A program made the translations under genes and the position numbers. Positions 1 to 7,920 of a DNA stretch of 64,000 nucleotides are shown piece after piece. Location of the stretch: the NCBI RefSeq assembly GCF_900099685.1, contig NZ_FNDW01000013.1, positions 1 to 64,000 of the forward strand, in the 5' to 3' direction. Position 1 is the first letter of the stretch, and every line of letters starts with the position of its first letter. This DNA comes from Chryseobacterium taeanense (GTDB lineage: Bacteria > Bacteroidota > Bacteroidia > Flavobacteriales > Weeksellaceae). The notes beneath the pieces were generated by a model. It was not told the origin of the DNA. It did not search any database and was given only the letters and a program-made list of their open reading frames with translations.

Positions 1-183
1 ATTGAAACCATAAATGACGAATTGAAAAATCATTGTCAGGTTGAGCACACCAGACACCGAAGTGTGAACAATTTTATAATAAATATTTTGGGAGGGCTAA
101 CAGCATATTGTTTCTTTCCAAAGAAACCGTCACTCAACTTGAAAAAGGTAAATGACGGTCAACTATTTTTAAAATTTGCTTAA
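1..183 (+). mobile_element. IS982-family transposase, C-terminal part (cut by window edge)
   Basis: Frame 1 is open from the first base to a TAA at 181-183 and reads [20 protein letters not shown], then a segment with [11 protein letters not shown] and a C-terminal FFPKKPSL. The pairing of IETxNDxLK, EHxRHRS and FFPKKPS is typical of the last 60 or so residues of IS982-family DDE transposases. The catalytic core would lie to the left of the window, so whether the element is intact cannot be judged. Just after the stop is CCGAACTCAGGTT, which may belong to the terminal inverted repeat; the outer boundary is not certain. Confidence 0.75.
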
Positions 184-227
184 ACCGAACTCAGGTTAAA
201 TTAACAATTAATAAACAAAATATTTAT

Positions 228-410
228 ATTATCACAGATCAGAATCAGGATGTTATCAATCAGCTTTCGGCAAACGAGCTAGCTCATCTCTGGTGATGAA
301 ACAGCCAGATCAATTCGGATGGCACAGAAGACGCAGTGATGCTGACGGAAACCTTGGCGATGTACATGGAAATGATGCTTTACAAAAAGATGTATGAAAA
401 AGGAAATTAA
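228..410 (+). pseudogene. Decayed fragment of an M1-type zinc peptidase
   Basis: Reading one frame through stop codons gives VINQLSANELAHLW, two stops, then DGTEDAVMLTETLAMYMEMM and LYKKMYEKGN, ending in TAA at 408-410. This matches the active-site stretch of M1-like gluzincins, with HELAHxWWGN expected first and a TE-glutamate about 20 residues later. The first zinc histidine is changed (NELAH) and the WWG codons are broken by two in-frame TGA triplets. No start or upstream part is visible. It is a dead 60-codon remnant lying just beyond the IS982 transposase, so the insertion may have contributed to its loss (inference). Confidence 0.55.
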
Positions 411-451
411 TAGATTGTTCAAATTAAAACAACTATAAACCCAATAACAAT

Positions 452-493
452 AAAAAAAAGGGAAAAATCACCGATAAAAGTGACTTTTCCCTT
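452..493 (-). terminator. Rho-independent terminator of tRNA-Arg
   Basis: On the minus strand a GGGAAAAGTCAC arm pairs with GTGATTTTTCCC around a short loop and is followed by a run of eight Ts. It lies directly downstream of the tRNA. Confidence 0.75.
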
Positions 494-497
494 ATAG

Positions 498-571
498 TGA
501 CCCCGGAGGGATTCGAACCCCCAACCGTTGGAGCCGAAATCCAATATTCTATCCAGTTGAACTACGGAGTC
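498..571 (-). tRNA. tRNA-Arg (anticodon TCG)
   Basis: The minus strand folds into a full cloverleaf of 74 nt. The acceptor arm is GACTCCG with CGGGGTC (one T-G pair), the D arm is GTTC/GAAT, and the anticodon stem TTGGA/TCCAA holds the 7-nt loop TTTCGGC. The T arm is GGGGG-TTCGAAT-CCCTC and the discriminator base is A. Loop positions 34-36 read TCG, which decodes CGA arginine codons. The 3' CCA is not encoded. A terminator follows immediately. Confidence 0.93.
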
Positions 572-642
572 ATTATATAAATGATAATTGATGAATTATA
601 AACGATGTAATCACTCATCAATCATCATTTATCAATTATATT

Positions 643-2403
643 TTAGAATGTAATCTTCACACCACCTAAAATCTGCGCGCCAAGGACTTTATACCCTTTA
701 TACGTTTGATATTTTGAGTTCAGAAGATTATTTCCGAGTGCGAAAATACTGAAATTTTTGTGAATTTTATACTCTGCTGATAAGTTTAAATCAGCATAAC
801 CCCCAACTTTATCATTGGTATCTTCGGTTGATTGGTAGATCATAGGACTTCCAACTCCCTCAAGCACAAATGAATTCGTCGTTCTGTCGCTGGCAAAAAT
901 CCCTTTAAAACCAAGCATTAATTTTTGATCTAACATCGTATATTTTGCACCGATTGATGCTGTAACAAGAGGTACATTATAGATATCCGAGTAGTTATCC
1001 AGATCAAATTTGGTAAATTTTACTTCCGTATCCAGAACCAGATTAGCTAATGGAAAATATTGCAAGCTTCCTTTGATGTCTCCAACATTTCCGTTATCAT
1101 AAACTGCTGAAAAAGTATTTGCATAGTTATAAGCAGAACGGTTAACCGAAGTATAATCAAACAAATCATTGGCTCTGAAGAACATCATATCTCTCATTTT
1201 TCCATATCCGGCAGAAACATCATATTTAAACATCTCATCTACATCACCTCTCAAACCTACATAAAAATGATATTGGGTCTCTGTTGGTCTCAGATATTGA
1301 TCTGATACAATGAATGGATTCTGTTGTAATAAATCAGCATAAGTATTCAGTTTCAGGCCACCGTCTACTCCACCGTAAAATTTAAATTCATCAGCTGCCG
1401 CATATTGAAATTCAGCCTGCGGAAACCAATAGGTTTTATTATTTTTCATCTGCTCAGGTATCATATCGTTCTGATTTTTTGAGTTCAGAAACGCAAATGA
1501 AGAACCTAATGTCAAATAAGATTCTCCTTTTCTGAAAGTCACTTTCGGAGCAAGATTCAGATTAACAAAATTAGATGAGTTTTTATTTAGGATTGCAAAT
1601 TCACTTTTTACAGCATCAAGTCCAACTCCCAGATCAGCATTCAGATTAATTCCTGATTTACCTATTTCCACCGCATGTTTAGACAAGTTCGCAAGTATGG
1701 AAACCTGATTTTCCTGTGCATCAAAATGATCTTTTAGAAAAGATGATTTCACTCGTACATCATTCAGGATTTCATTAGAATAAAAATCATAATACCCATT
1801 TACCTTAAACTGATTAACTCTTTGATCCAGATCAACATCTCCCGGCTGCATCGCATAAATCCCGTAATAGTTATAGCTGTTTAATCCGTATTCAGCATTC
1901 AAATTAAACTTTCCTTTGTCTCCATAAGAATTCAGAAAGGCTCCCAATGTCGTAGAACTTTGTTTGGAATCCCAGTCATATTCTTTTTTAAGCCCTTGTG
2001 TTGAAAGAAAATGCGCGTCGGCACCCACTTCAATTTTATTTTCAAGGGTTTTGGAAATATTGGCATCACCTAGAATTTTACCGTAATTTCCCATTCCGAA
2101 CTGGATGTAATTGTTCTGTGCCGAACCTTCAAATTTCGGTGTCACATCCTGCCCTTGGATGGTAGACGTTTTAAAATCTGAAACAGCAGGAACATCCGTA
2201 ATATTATATTGTACAGGATTCTGCGACTTTTCTTCCGGCGGATAGTTTTTAATAGTTTCCACCGAAGTTTTCTTTTTCTCGATTTTCTTTACTTCCGGTT
2301 CTCTTTTTTTATTAAGAATCAGTTTTTCTTCTTTGATCTGAGAGAAAGCCACCGACGAAAACCCTAAAAATATGATAGATAATAATTGAATTCTTTTATT
2401 CAT
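643..2403 (-). CDS. Outer-membrane beta-barrel protein, TonB-receptor-like C-terminal barrel
   Basis: 586 residues with a signal peptide (MNKRIQLLSIIFLGFSSVAF, cleavage near SQ). A charged Lys/Glu/Pro-rich linker follows (about 22-60), then many alternating hydrophobic beta strands to a C-terminal aromatic residue (GGVKITF), as expected for a barrel inserted by the BAM machinery. The size and the ending NLLNSKYQTYKGYKVLGAQI resemble the barrel of TonB-dependent receptors, but I see no plug domain or TonB box, so it may be a plugless barrel or porin. It lies 106 bp downstream of the large TPR protein gene on the same strand and probably forms a functional pair with it. Substrate unknown. Confidence 0.75.
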   Translation of the reverse strand: MNKRIQLLSIIFLGFSSVAFSQIKEEKLILNKKREPEVKKIEKKKTSVETIKNYPPEEKSQNPVQYNITDVPAVSDFKTSTIQGQDVTPKFEGSAQNNYIQFGMGNYGKILGDANISKTLENKIEVGADAHFLSTQGLKKEYDWDSKQSSTTLGAFLNSYGDKGKFNLNAEYGLNSYNYYGIYAMQPGDVDLDQRVNQFKVNGYYDFYSNEILNDVRVKSSFLKDHFDAQENQVSILANLSKHAVEIGKSGINLNADLGVGLDAVKSEFAILNKNSSNFVNLNLAPKVTFRKGESYLTLGSSFAFLNSKNQNDMIPEQMKNNKTYWFPQAEFQYAAADEFKFYGGVDGGLKLNTYADLLQQNPFIVSDQYLRPTETQYHFYVGLRGDVDEMFKYDVSAGYGKMRDMMFFRANDLFDYTSVNRSAYNYANTFSAVYDNGNVGDIKGSLQYFPLANLVLDTEVKFTKFDLDNYSDIYNVPLVTASIGAKYTMLDQKLMLGFKGIFASDRTTNSFVLEGVGSPMIYQSTEDTNDKVGGYADLNLSAEYKIHKNFSIFALGNNLLNSKYQTYKGYKVLGAQILGGVKITF

Positions 2404-2509
2404 TACTTTTCTGTATTAATGTAACAATTTAATAATGTAGCAATCCAGCAATGTAATTCAGCCCGAATTGGTAAACTGGTACATTGATAAATTGGTAAAC
2501 TATAATATT

Positions 2510-5470
2510 TTACTTTTTAATTTGTTTTTTAACCTCTTTTGCTTCTGCTACGATTTCAGGGAAATCTTTATAATTCTCGATAATCTGATCGCAGGTATAG
2601 CTTGCCTGATAATTATCTTTTAATCCAACATAATTCTTGGCCATTAACACAAGCGCTTTAGCACCCCAATATTCTTCTGAGGAGTAATTATTGGCGAGCT
2701 TGAAGATCGTTTCGTTGGAAGATTTAAATGCTTTTGCCTTATTCTGATAGAAAGCTTTTGCATAAAGCGATTCTGCAGCAACTTCCGTATTAGAAGACTT
2801 TTCAAGGGCAGCATAAGCCGTTTGTGCATCTTTATCTTTTCCTGAATTCATTAGACTTCTTGCCTTAATTACTTTTGCGGTTTCAATTACTGCCGCAGAA
2901 TTTTTACTGTTGGCAATTACCGCATCTGCAAGTTTTTCTGCCTGAGCAAAATTCTTTTCATCAGCATATAATTTCATCAACTCTACATTTGCGTAATTTT
3001 TAACATTAATGTCTGAAGAGTTTTTGATATTCTCTAAATATTTTCTGGCTTCTGTCGTATCACCCTGAGCGATATAAATCTGAGCTAAACGTGTCTGTGC
3101 ATCATCCTGATAATCATTCTGTACGTTGCCCACTTCCTGTAAAACCAACAGTGCTTTGGTTGTATTTTTCGTCTGATAATAACTTTCACCCAGCTCATAT
3201 TTCGCCTGGTAAAGACCTTCACCCGTAGGGTTTTGAGTTAAATATTTCTCGTAGTAAGAAATTGCATTTTTATAGTCTTTCTTAGCGAAATACTGTTTTG
3301 CCGTAGAAAGGTTAATCTCATCAATTTCCGCAGCATCGATATTAACCCCGATATTTCTGGCAAAATTCTCATAACCTGTAACATCACCATTTTTGGTAAA
3401 AATAGGTTTGGCAGCCTGCACTATTTTATCAGCGTAAGGTGTATTTCTGTATTGCTCACCAAGGGATCTTAATTCAGATAAAGCCTTATCGCTTTGGTTT
3501 TGGTCAATATAATTCTGAGCCCTGTAAATAGAAGCATTCGCCACAAGATCTTTGTCAGATGATGTTTTAATCACTTTAGCAAAGAAATCATTCGAGTTGG
3601 CAAAATCATCCTGAGCTGCGTATGCTGTTCCGATTTCGTATTGAGCATCATCATAATAGTCGGAATCCGGATATTTGGATAAAAGACTTTTTAGATTGGA
3701 AATCTTTGCCTGTGTATCACCTTTAAATCCTAACGCCATTGCTTTCTGATACAGCGTATAATCCGTAGCATCTTCATTTTTTTCGTAGATGGCAATGGCT
3801 TCATTCAGATTATTGTTGGCATAATTAATATCTGCAAGACGAAGCTCGGCATCATTTTTAAATTCAGGCTTCGGATTTTTCAGGTATTGTGTAAAATATT
3901 GTTCTGCCTGATCGAATTTCTTAGATTTAAAATACGCATATCCCAGATCGTAAGGCAATTGCTGCTTCTCAGGGAAGTTTTCATTTAAAAGCTTTTCATA
4001 ACGTGCTATCGCAGAAGGATAATTCCCTTTCTGGTAATACACCTGCCCTAGCCAATATAACGCTCTGTTATTGAATTCCTTATTAATATTAAATCCTAAA
4101 CTTCTCAGAAAATACTGTTCTGCTTCATCGTAATTTCCTTTGTTGAATTCTTCCGTTCCTAATAAATAAGAAACTTCCTGATCAATTTTGTCGATTTCAG
4201 GAGATGAATTCTGAAGCCTGTCAATAGCATTCAGCGTTTCTTTATAATTACCGGAATACAGATAAGATTTCACCAGAAGTGATCTCATTTCTGAAGCGTT
4301 GGTATTCGGATTTTCGTTAATGTAATTCTGAATTACCGTTGAAGCACTTTCAAACGGGTTTCCGATATCGTAGCTTAATTTGGCATACTGCTCATGAGCA
4401 AGCTTTTTCACCTTCGGATCATAATTCATCTGGTACGACGAACGGAATGCCGAAAGCGCTTCCTGCTTTTTATCAACAGCAAGGTATGCATTTCCCAATT
4501 GGTAATAAGCATTCTGAGCCAGCGCAGAATTGCTGTTCAGCAACTGATTGTAATACGAAACCGCTTCATCATATTTTTTAAGCTGAGCCGCTACAAATCC
4601 CATTTCGTACAAATCATTTTCCGAAGGATTCTGCTGAACGCTCAAATAATCTTTCAAATGAGGATATGCTGAAGTATAATCACCCTGCATAAAATAACTC
4701 TCACCGATGATTTTATGTACTTCTGCTTTGTAGCCTTCCGAAATATCTTCATTCAACAAAGCGTTTCCTTCTGAAATTGCTTTGTCGTAATCCTTATCAT
4801 TATAATACATCTGAACGTAATACGGACGAACGAGTTTTGAATATTTCGGCTGATCTTTTACAGAATCAAAATACTGGAACGCTTTATCATTCTGCCTGTC
4901 GGAATAATATAAATGTCCGAGCATATAGGCAATATCTCCTTTTTGGGATTCATCAGCTGTTTTATAAGCTTCTTCCAGCGCATCGGTTGCCCCTTTGGAA
5001 TCTCCCATCATAAATTTTGCATATCCTAATTTTAGAACATACTGTGTATTTTCTTCTTTGGAAAGCTGATACTGATTCACTTTTTTAAGTGTTTCAAGCG
5101 CTTTTTGAAAATCTTTTTTAGCTAAATAATAATCAGCCAATGGCAAATTTGCCTGTGCAAAATAAGCCGAATTCGGATATTCTTTGATAAAAGCGGTTAA
5201 ACCTTCCTCTGCATGATTTTTTTGGAGGATCACACCGATGACGTTATCAAAAAATTGCGCCGCTTCCTGTCTCGACCTCGACAAATTCTGGTTGTAGAAA
5301 TATTGTCTGGCATATTCGTATTGAGAAGCGTTGTATATTTTGGTCTGATAAAGATTTTCAGCGAGATTAAATCTGTAGTCTTCTTTTTGGGTGAAGTATT
5401 GAGACTGCTGTGCATCGGAGATTCCGAAATAGAACACCGCAGCTGCTAAGAGTATTTTTCTTGATTTCAT
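2510..5470 (-). CDS. Large secreted tetratricopeptide-repeat protein
   Basis: 986 residues with an N-terminal signal peptide (MKSRKILLAAAVFYFGISDA). Nearly the whole mature chain is TPR repeats of about 34-36 residues, seen as recurring A-xx-L-G-xx-Y/A-xx-KxxYxxA patterns such as YWLGQVYYQKGNYPSAIARY and KYELGESYYQTKN. TPR solenoids mediate protein-protein contacts; this one should act in the periplasm or at the outer membrane. It is the first gene of a pair with the barrel protein at 643-2403. No enzyme motif is visible. Its exact role is unknown. Confidence 0.85.
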   Translation of the reverse strand: MKSRKILLAAAVFYFGISDAQQSQYFTQKEDYRFNLAENLYQTKIYNASQYEYARQYFYNQNLSRSRQEAAQFFDNVIGVILQKNHAEEGLTAFIKEYPNSAYFAQANLPLADYYLAKKDFQKALETLKKVNQYQLSKEENTQYVLKLGYAKFMMGDSKGATDALEEAYKTADESQKGDIAYMLGHLYYSDRQNDKAFQYFDSVKDQPKYSKLVRPYYVQMYYNDKDYDKAISEGNALLNEDISEGYKAEVHKIIGESYFMQGDYTSAYPHLKDYLSVQQNPSENDLYEMGFVAAQLKKYDEAVSYYNQLLNSNSALAQNAYYQLGNAYLAVDKKQEALSAFRSSYQMNYDPKVKKLAHEQYAKLSYDIGNPFESASTVIQNYINENPNTNASEMRSLLVKSYLYSGNYKETLNAIDRLQNSSPEIDKIDQEVSYLLGTEEFNKGNYDEAEQYFLRSLGFNINKEFNNRALYWLGQVYYQKGNYPSAIARYEKLLNENFPEKQQLPYDLGYAYFKSKKFDQAEQYFTQYLKNPKPEFKNDAELRLADINYANNNLNEAIAIYEKNEDATDYTLYQKAMALGFKGDTQAKISNLKSLLSKYPDSDYYDDAQYEIGTAYAAQDDFANSNDFFAKVIKTSSDKDLVANASIYRAQNYIDQNQSDKALSELRSLGEQYRNTPYADKIVQAAKPIFTKNGDVTGYENFARNIGVNIDAAEIDEINLSTAKQYFAKKDYKNAISYYEKYLTQNPTGEGLYQAKYELGESYYQTKNTTKALLVLQEVGNVQNDYQDDAQTRLAQIYIAQGDTTEARKYLENIKNSSDINVKNYANVELMKLYADEKNFAQAEKLADAVIANSKNSAAVIETAKVIKARSLMNSGKDKDAQTAYAALEKSSNTEVAAESLYAKAFYQNKAKAFKSSNETIFKLANNYSSEEYWGAKALVLMAKNYVGLKDNYQASYTCDQIIENYKDFPEIVAEAKEVKKQIKK

Positions 5471-5686
5471 TAATTTTAAATTTTAAAACGTTTAAGACTG
5501 AAAATCAGGTCTTGGATATTTAAAATTCTGCGGAAAAATTATCCACAATCCATCAACGAAAATATTGAAAAGATATTGTATATACAAGCGTTTTAACACA
5601 TTGTTAATATGTGGATAATTTTTTAAGACTTCTTAACTTTTCCGTAAGAAACCTTAAGAAAACCCCAATTATTTCAGATAAATAAT

Positions 5687-5694
5687 TACATTTG
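5687..5694 (+). promoter_or_regulatory. Bacteroidota -7 promoter element (TACATTTG) for the permease
   Basis: TACATTTG matches the TAnnTTTG consensus and ends 28 bp before the permease ATG. I see no good TTTG -33 element at the expected distance, so only the -7 box is claimed. Confidence 0.5.
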
Positions 5695-5722
5695 CTTTTT
5701 TCAAATCAAATAAAAAAATTGA

Positions 5723-7393
5723 ATGAGTCAGCTTTTTAAAAGAAAAATTTATTCAGAATCAGATACATCCACGAGTTTGCATAGGGTCCTGGGTGTTTGG
5801 GATATCGTATTTTTTGGTATTGCGGCAATTATTGGTGCAGGAAGTTTCAGCAGTTTGGGAGAGGCCGTTTTCCGGGGAGGGCCGGGAGTAATTCTCTTAT
5901 ATTTGATTTGTGGTTTTGCCTGTGGATTTACGGCGCTTTGCTATGCCGAATTTGCCAGTAGAATTCCTACTGCGGGTTCTGCCTATACCTACGCTTATGC
6001 CAGTTTTGGGGAGCTTATCGCATGGATTATCGGCTGGGCACTGATTATGGAATATTCCTTTGGTAATATTTATGTAGCCTTTTCCTGGTCCGATTATTTT
6101 ACCAGTTTTCTGGGACGTATGGGAATGCATGTTCCCGATTACCTAACCTGCAGCTATACGGAAGCCAAAAAAGCTTTCATGAGCGGCTCCGAAAACAAAG
6201 AGCTGATCGGCGCATGGAAGAATGCACCGTTAATAGGAAACTTAAAATTTATTGTCGATGTACCTGCGTTGGTCATTAATGGATTGATTACGTGGCTTTG
6301 TTATGTAGGCGTTAAAGAAAGTAAAAATTTCAATAATGTTTTAGTGATCCTAAAATTAGCTGTAGTTGCTTTGGTTATACTGGTAGGCTTTGCTTACATC
6401 AATACAGATAACTGGACACCGGTAAATCCAGAAACACAGGTTGCCTCTTTTATGCCGAACGGCTTTGCGGGCGTTATGAGTGCAGTTTCGGGAGTATTCT
6501 TCGCTTATATCGGCTTCGATGCATTAAGTGTACTTTCTGAGGAAACTAAAGATCCGCAAAGAACATTACCTAAAGGAATGATTATTTCCCTGGTGTTGTG
6601 TACTGTTATTTATATCGCTTTAACTTTAGTGTTAACGGGAATGGTAGATTACAGGAAATTCGACGGTGTCGGGGATCCGCTTTCTTTTATCTTTGAAAAA
6701 TCTAATGCTAATGTTGCCTGGATGGAACTTGTGGTTTCTTTTGTTGCCATTGTTGCCATCACAACGGTATTATTGGTATTCCAGATGGGACAACCGAGAA
6801 TATGGTACGCAATGAGCCGTGATGGGTTGATGCCTCAAAAATTTCAGACAGTACATCCTAAATACAAAACACCCTCATTTGCAACGATTATTACAGGAAT
6901 TGTAGTAGGTGTTCCCATTTTATTCACGGATAAAAGTTTCATCCTTGATTTTACAAGTATAGGAACTATTTTCGCTTTTGTATTGGTATGTGCTGGTGTT
7001 TTAATGCTTCCTGCAAAAGAAAAATTAAAGGGCAGATTTCATCTTCCTTATATTAATGGTAAAATCATTTTCCCGGTTATTTTTATTGGTGGACTGATCG
7101 GATTTTATTTATGGCAACCTGATTTTTTCCACACATTGATGGACTGGAAAGATCCGAAAGAAGGGGAATTCAGAGCATCCATATTTTTCTTTATACTGAT
7201 TAATCTGGTTCTTTGTATTCTTACTTTTATTAAAAACTTTTCATTAATTCCATTAGCAGGCTTAAGCTCTTGTTTATACCTTTTGACAGGAATGAGTCAT
7301 GACAACTGGTTTTGGTTTGGACTGTGGTTTGCGATAGGACTGATTATTTACTTCTGCTACGGATACAGAAACAGCAAGCTCAGAAAAGCTTAA
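5723..7393 (+). CDS. APC-superfamily amino-acid permease (cationic amino-acid transporter type)
   Basis: 556 residues, about 12-14 hydrophobic helices. The start (SLHRVLGVWDIVFFGIAAII followed by GAG, about residues 19-41) carries the conserved helix-1 IGAG motif of amino-acid/polyamine/organocation transporters. The stretch YAEFASRIPTAGSAYTYAYA fits helix 3 of the CAT/YfnA branch, and SEETKDPQRTLPKGM is the usual loop after helix 6. It should import amino acids by proton symport or exchange in the inner membrane. The gene is alone, with its own -7 element and a strong terminator. Substrate cannot be read from the sequence. Confidence 0.88.
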   Translation: MSQLFKRKIYSESDTSTSLHRVLGVWDIVFFGIAAIIGAGSFSSLGEAVFRGGPGVILLYLICGFACGFTALCYAEFASRIPTAGSAYTYAYASFGELIAWIIGWALIMEYSFGNIYVAFSWSDYFTSFLGRMGMHVPDYLTCSYTEAKKAFMSGSENKELIGAWKNAPLIGNLKFIVDVPALVINGLITWLCYVGVKESKNFNNVLVILKLAVVALVILVGFAYINTDNWTPVNPETQVASFMPNGFAGVMSAVSGVFFAYIGFDALSVLSEETKDPQRTLPKGMIISLVLCTVIYIALTLVLTGMVDYRKFDGVGDPLSFIFEKSNANVAWMELVVSFVAIVAITTVLLVFQMGQPRIWYAMSRDGLMPQKFQTVHPKYKTPSFATIITGIVVGVPILFTDKSFILDFTSIGTIFAFVLVCAGVLMLPAKEKLKGRFHLPYINGKIIFPVIFIGGLIGFYLWQPDFFHTLMDWKDPKEGEFRASIFFFILINLVLCILTFIKNFSLIPLAGLSSCLYLLTGMSHDNWFWFGLWFAIGLIIYFCYGYRNSKLRKA

Positions 7394-7405
7394 TTTAAAC
7401 AATAT

Positions 7406-7440
7406 AAAGCCGGATCTCAATATTGAATCCGGCTTTTTCT
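7406..7440 (+). terminator. Rho-independent terminator of the permease gene
   Basis: AAAGCCGGAT at 7406-7415 pairs perfectly with ATCCGGCTTT at 7427-7436, followed by T residues, 13 bp after the stop codon. Confidence 0.85.
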
Positions 7441-7507
7441 ATTTTATAGAACTTCAAATTGGCGAACTTATTGCTTAGTTTTTTTTATAATGTAAACTAT
7501 AAATGCC

Positions 7508-7849
7508 ATGTCTGATAGAATAAAAACATTTAGCGAGTTTTACCGCTTCTACCTCACTGAACACAGTAAAATGGGAACCCGAATTTTTCATTTCATTGGA
7601 ACTTTATTGGTGTTTTTTGTAATTGGTTATGTGATAAGTTCCGGGAAAGAGCGATTTTTATGGTACGTACCGATATTTGGATACGGCTTTGCCTGGTTCA
7701 GCCATGCTGTGATTGAAAAAAATAAACCGGCTACATTTCGCTATCCGCTTTGGTCACTGATTTCGGATTTCAGACTTTTCTTTGAACTTTTAATTGGCAA
7801 GCAGAAATTCACGGGAATTCCGGTTCAGAAAAAAACGGAAGAGATTTAA
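7508..7849 (+). CDS. DUF962 / Mpo1-like membrane protein
   Basis: 113 residues. The pattern EHSKMGTRIFHFIGT near residue 18, GYGFAWFSHAVIEKNKPATF near 57 and YPLWSLISDFRLF near 79 is the signature of the DUF962 family. Its yeast member Mpo1 is an Fe(II)-dependent dioxygenase of 2-hydroxy fatty acids; the histidines H19, H28 and H66 here are in the conserved positions that would bind metal. Two to three hydrophobic segments suggest an integral inner-membrane protein. Stand-alone gene facing a convergent neighbour across a strong hairpin. Activity in bacteria is inferred from the family. Confidence 0.85.
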   Translation: MSDRIKTFSEFYRFYLTEHSKMGTRIFHFIGTLLVFFVIGYVISSGKERFLWYVPIFGYGFAWFSHAVIEKNKPATFRYPLWSLISDFRLFFELLIGKQKFTGIPVQKKTEEI

Positions 7850-7869
7850 AGCTTTTTACCATTAATAAA

Positions 7870-7902
7870 TTACGGCGGGTTTGCTTTGCAAACCCGCCGT
7901 AA
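7870..7902. terminator. Perfect 15-bp hairpin between convergent genes
   Basis: TTACGGCGGGTTTGC, loop TTT, then the exact reverse complement. Placed between the ends of two convergent genes, it probably serves as a bidirectional terminator, although no long T tract follows on either side. The GC-rich arm and 3-nt loop resemble the hairpins at 20369-20423 and 20528-20564. Confidence 0.65.
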
Positions 7903-7920
7903 TATTTCAAAAAATCATAT

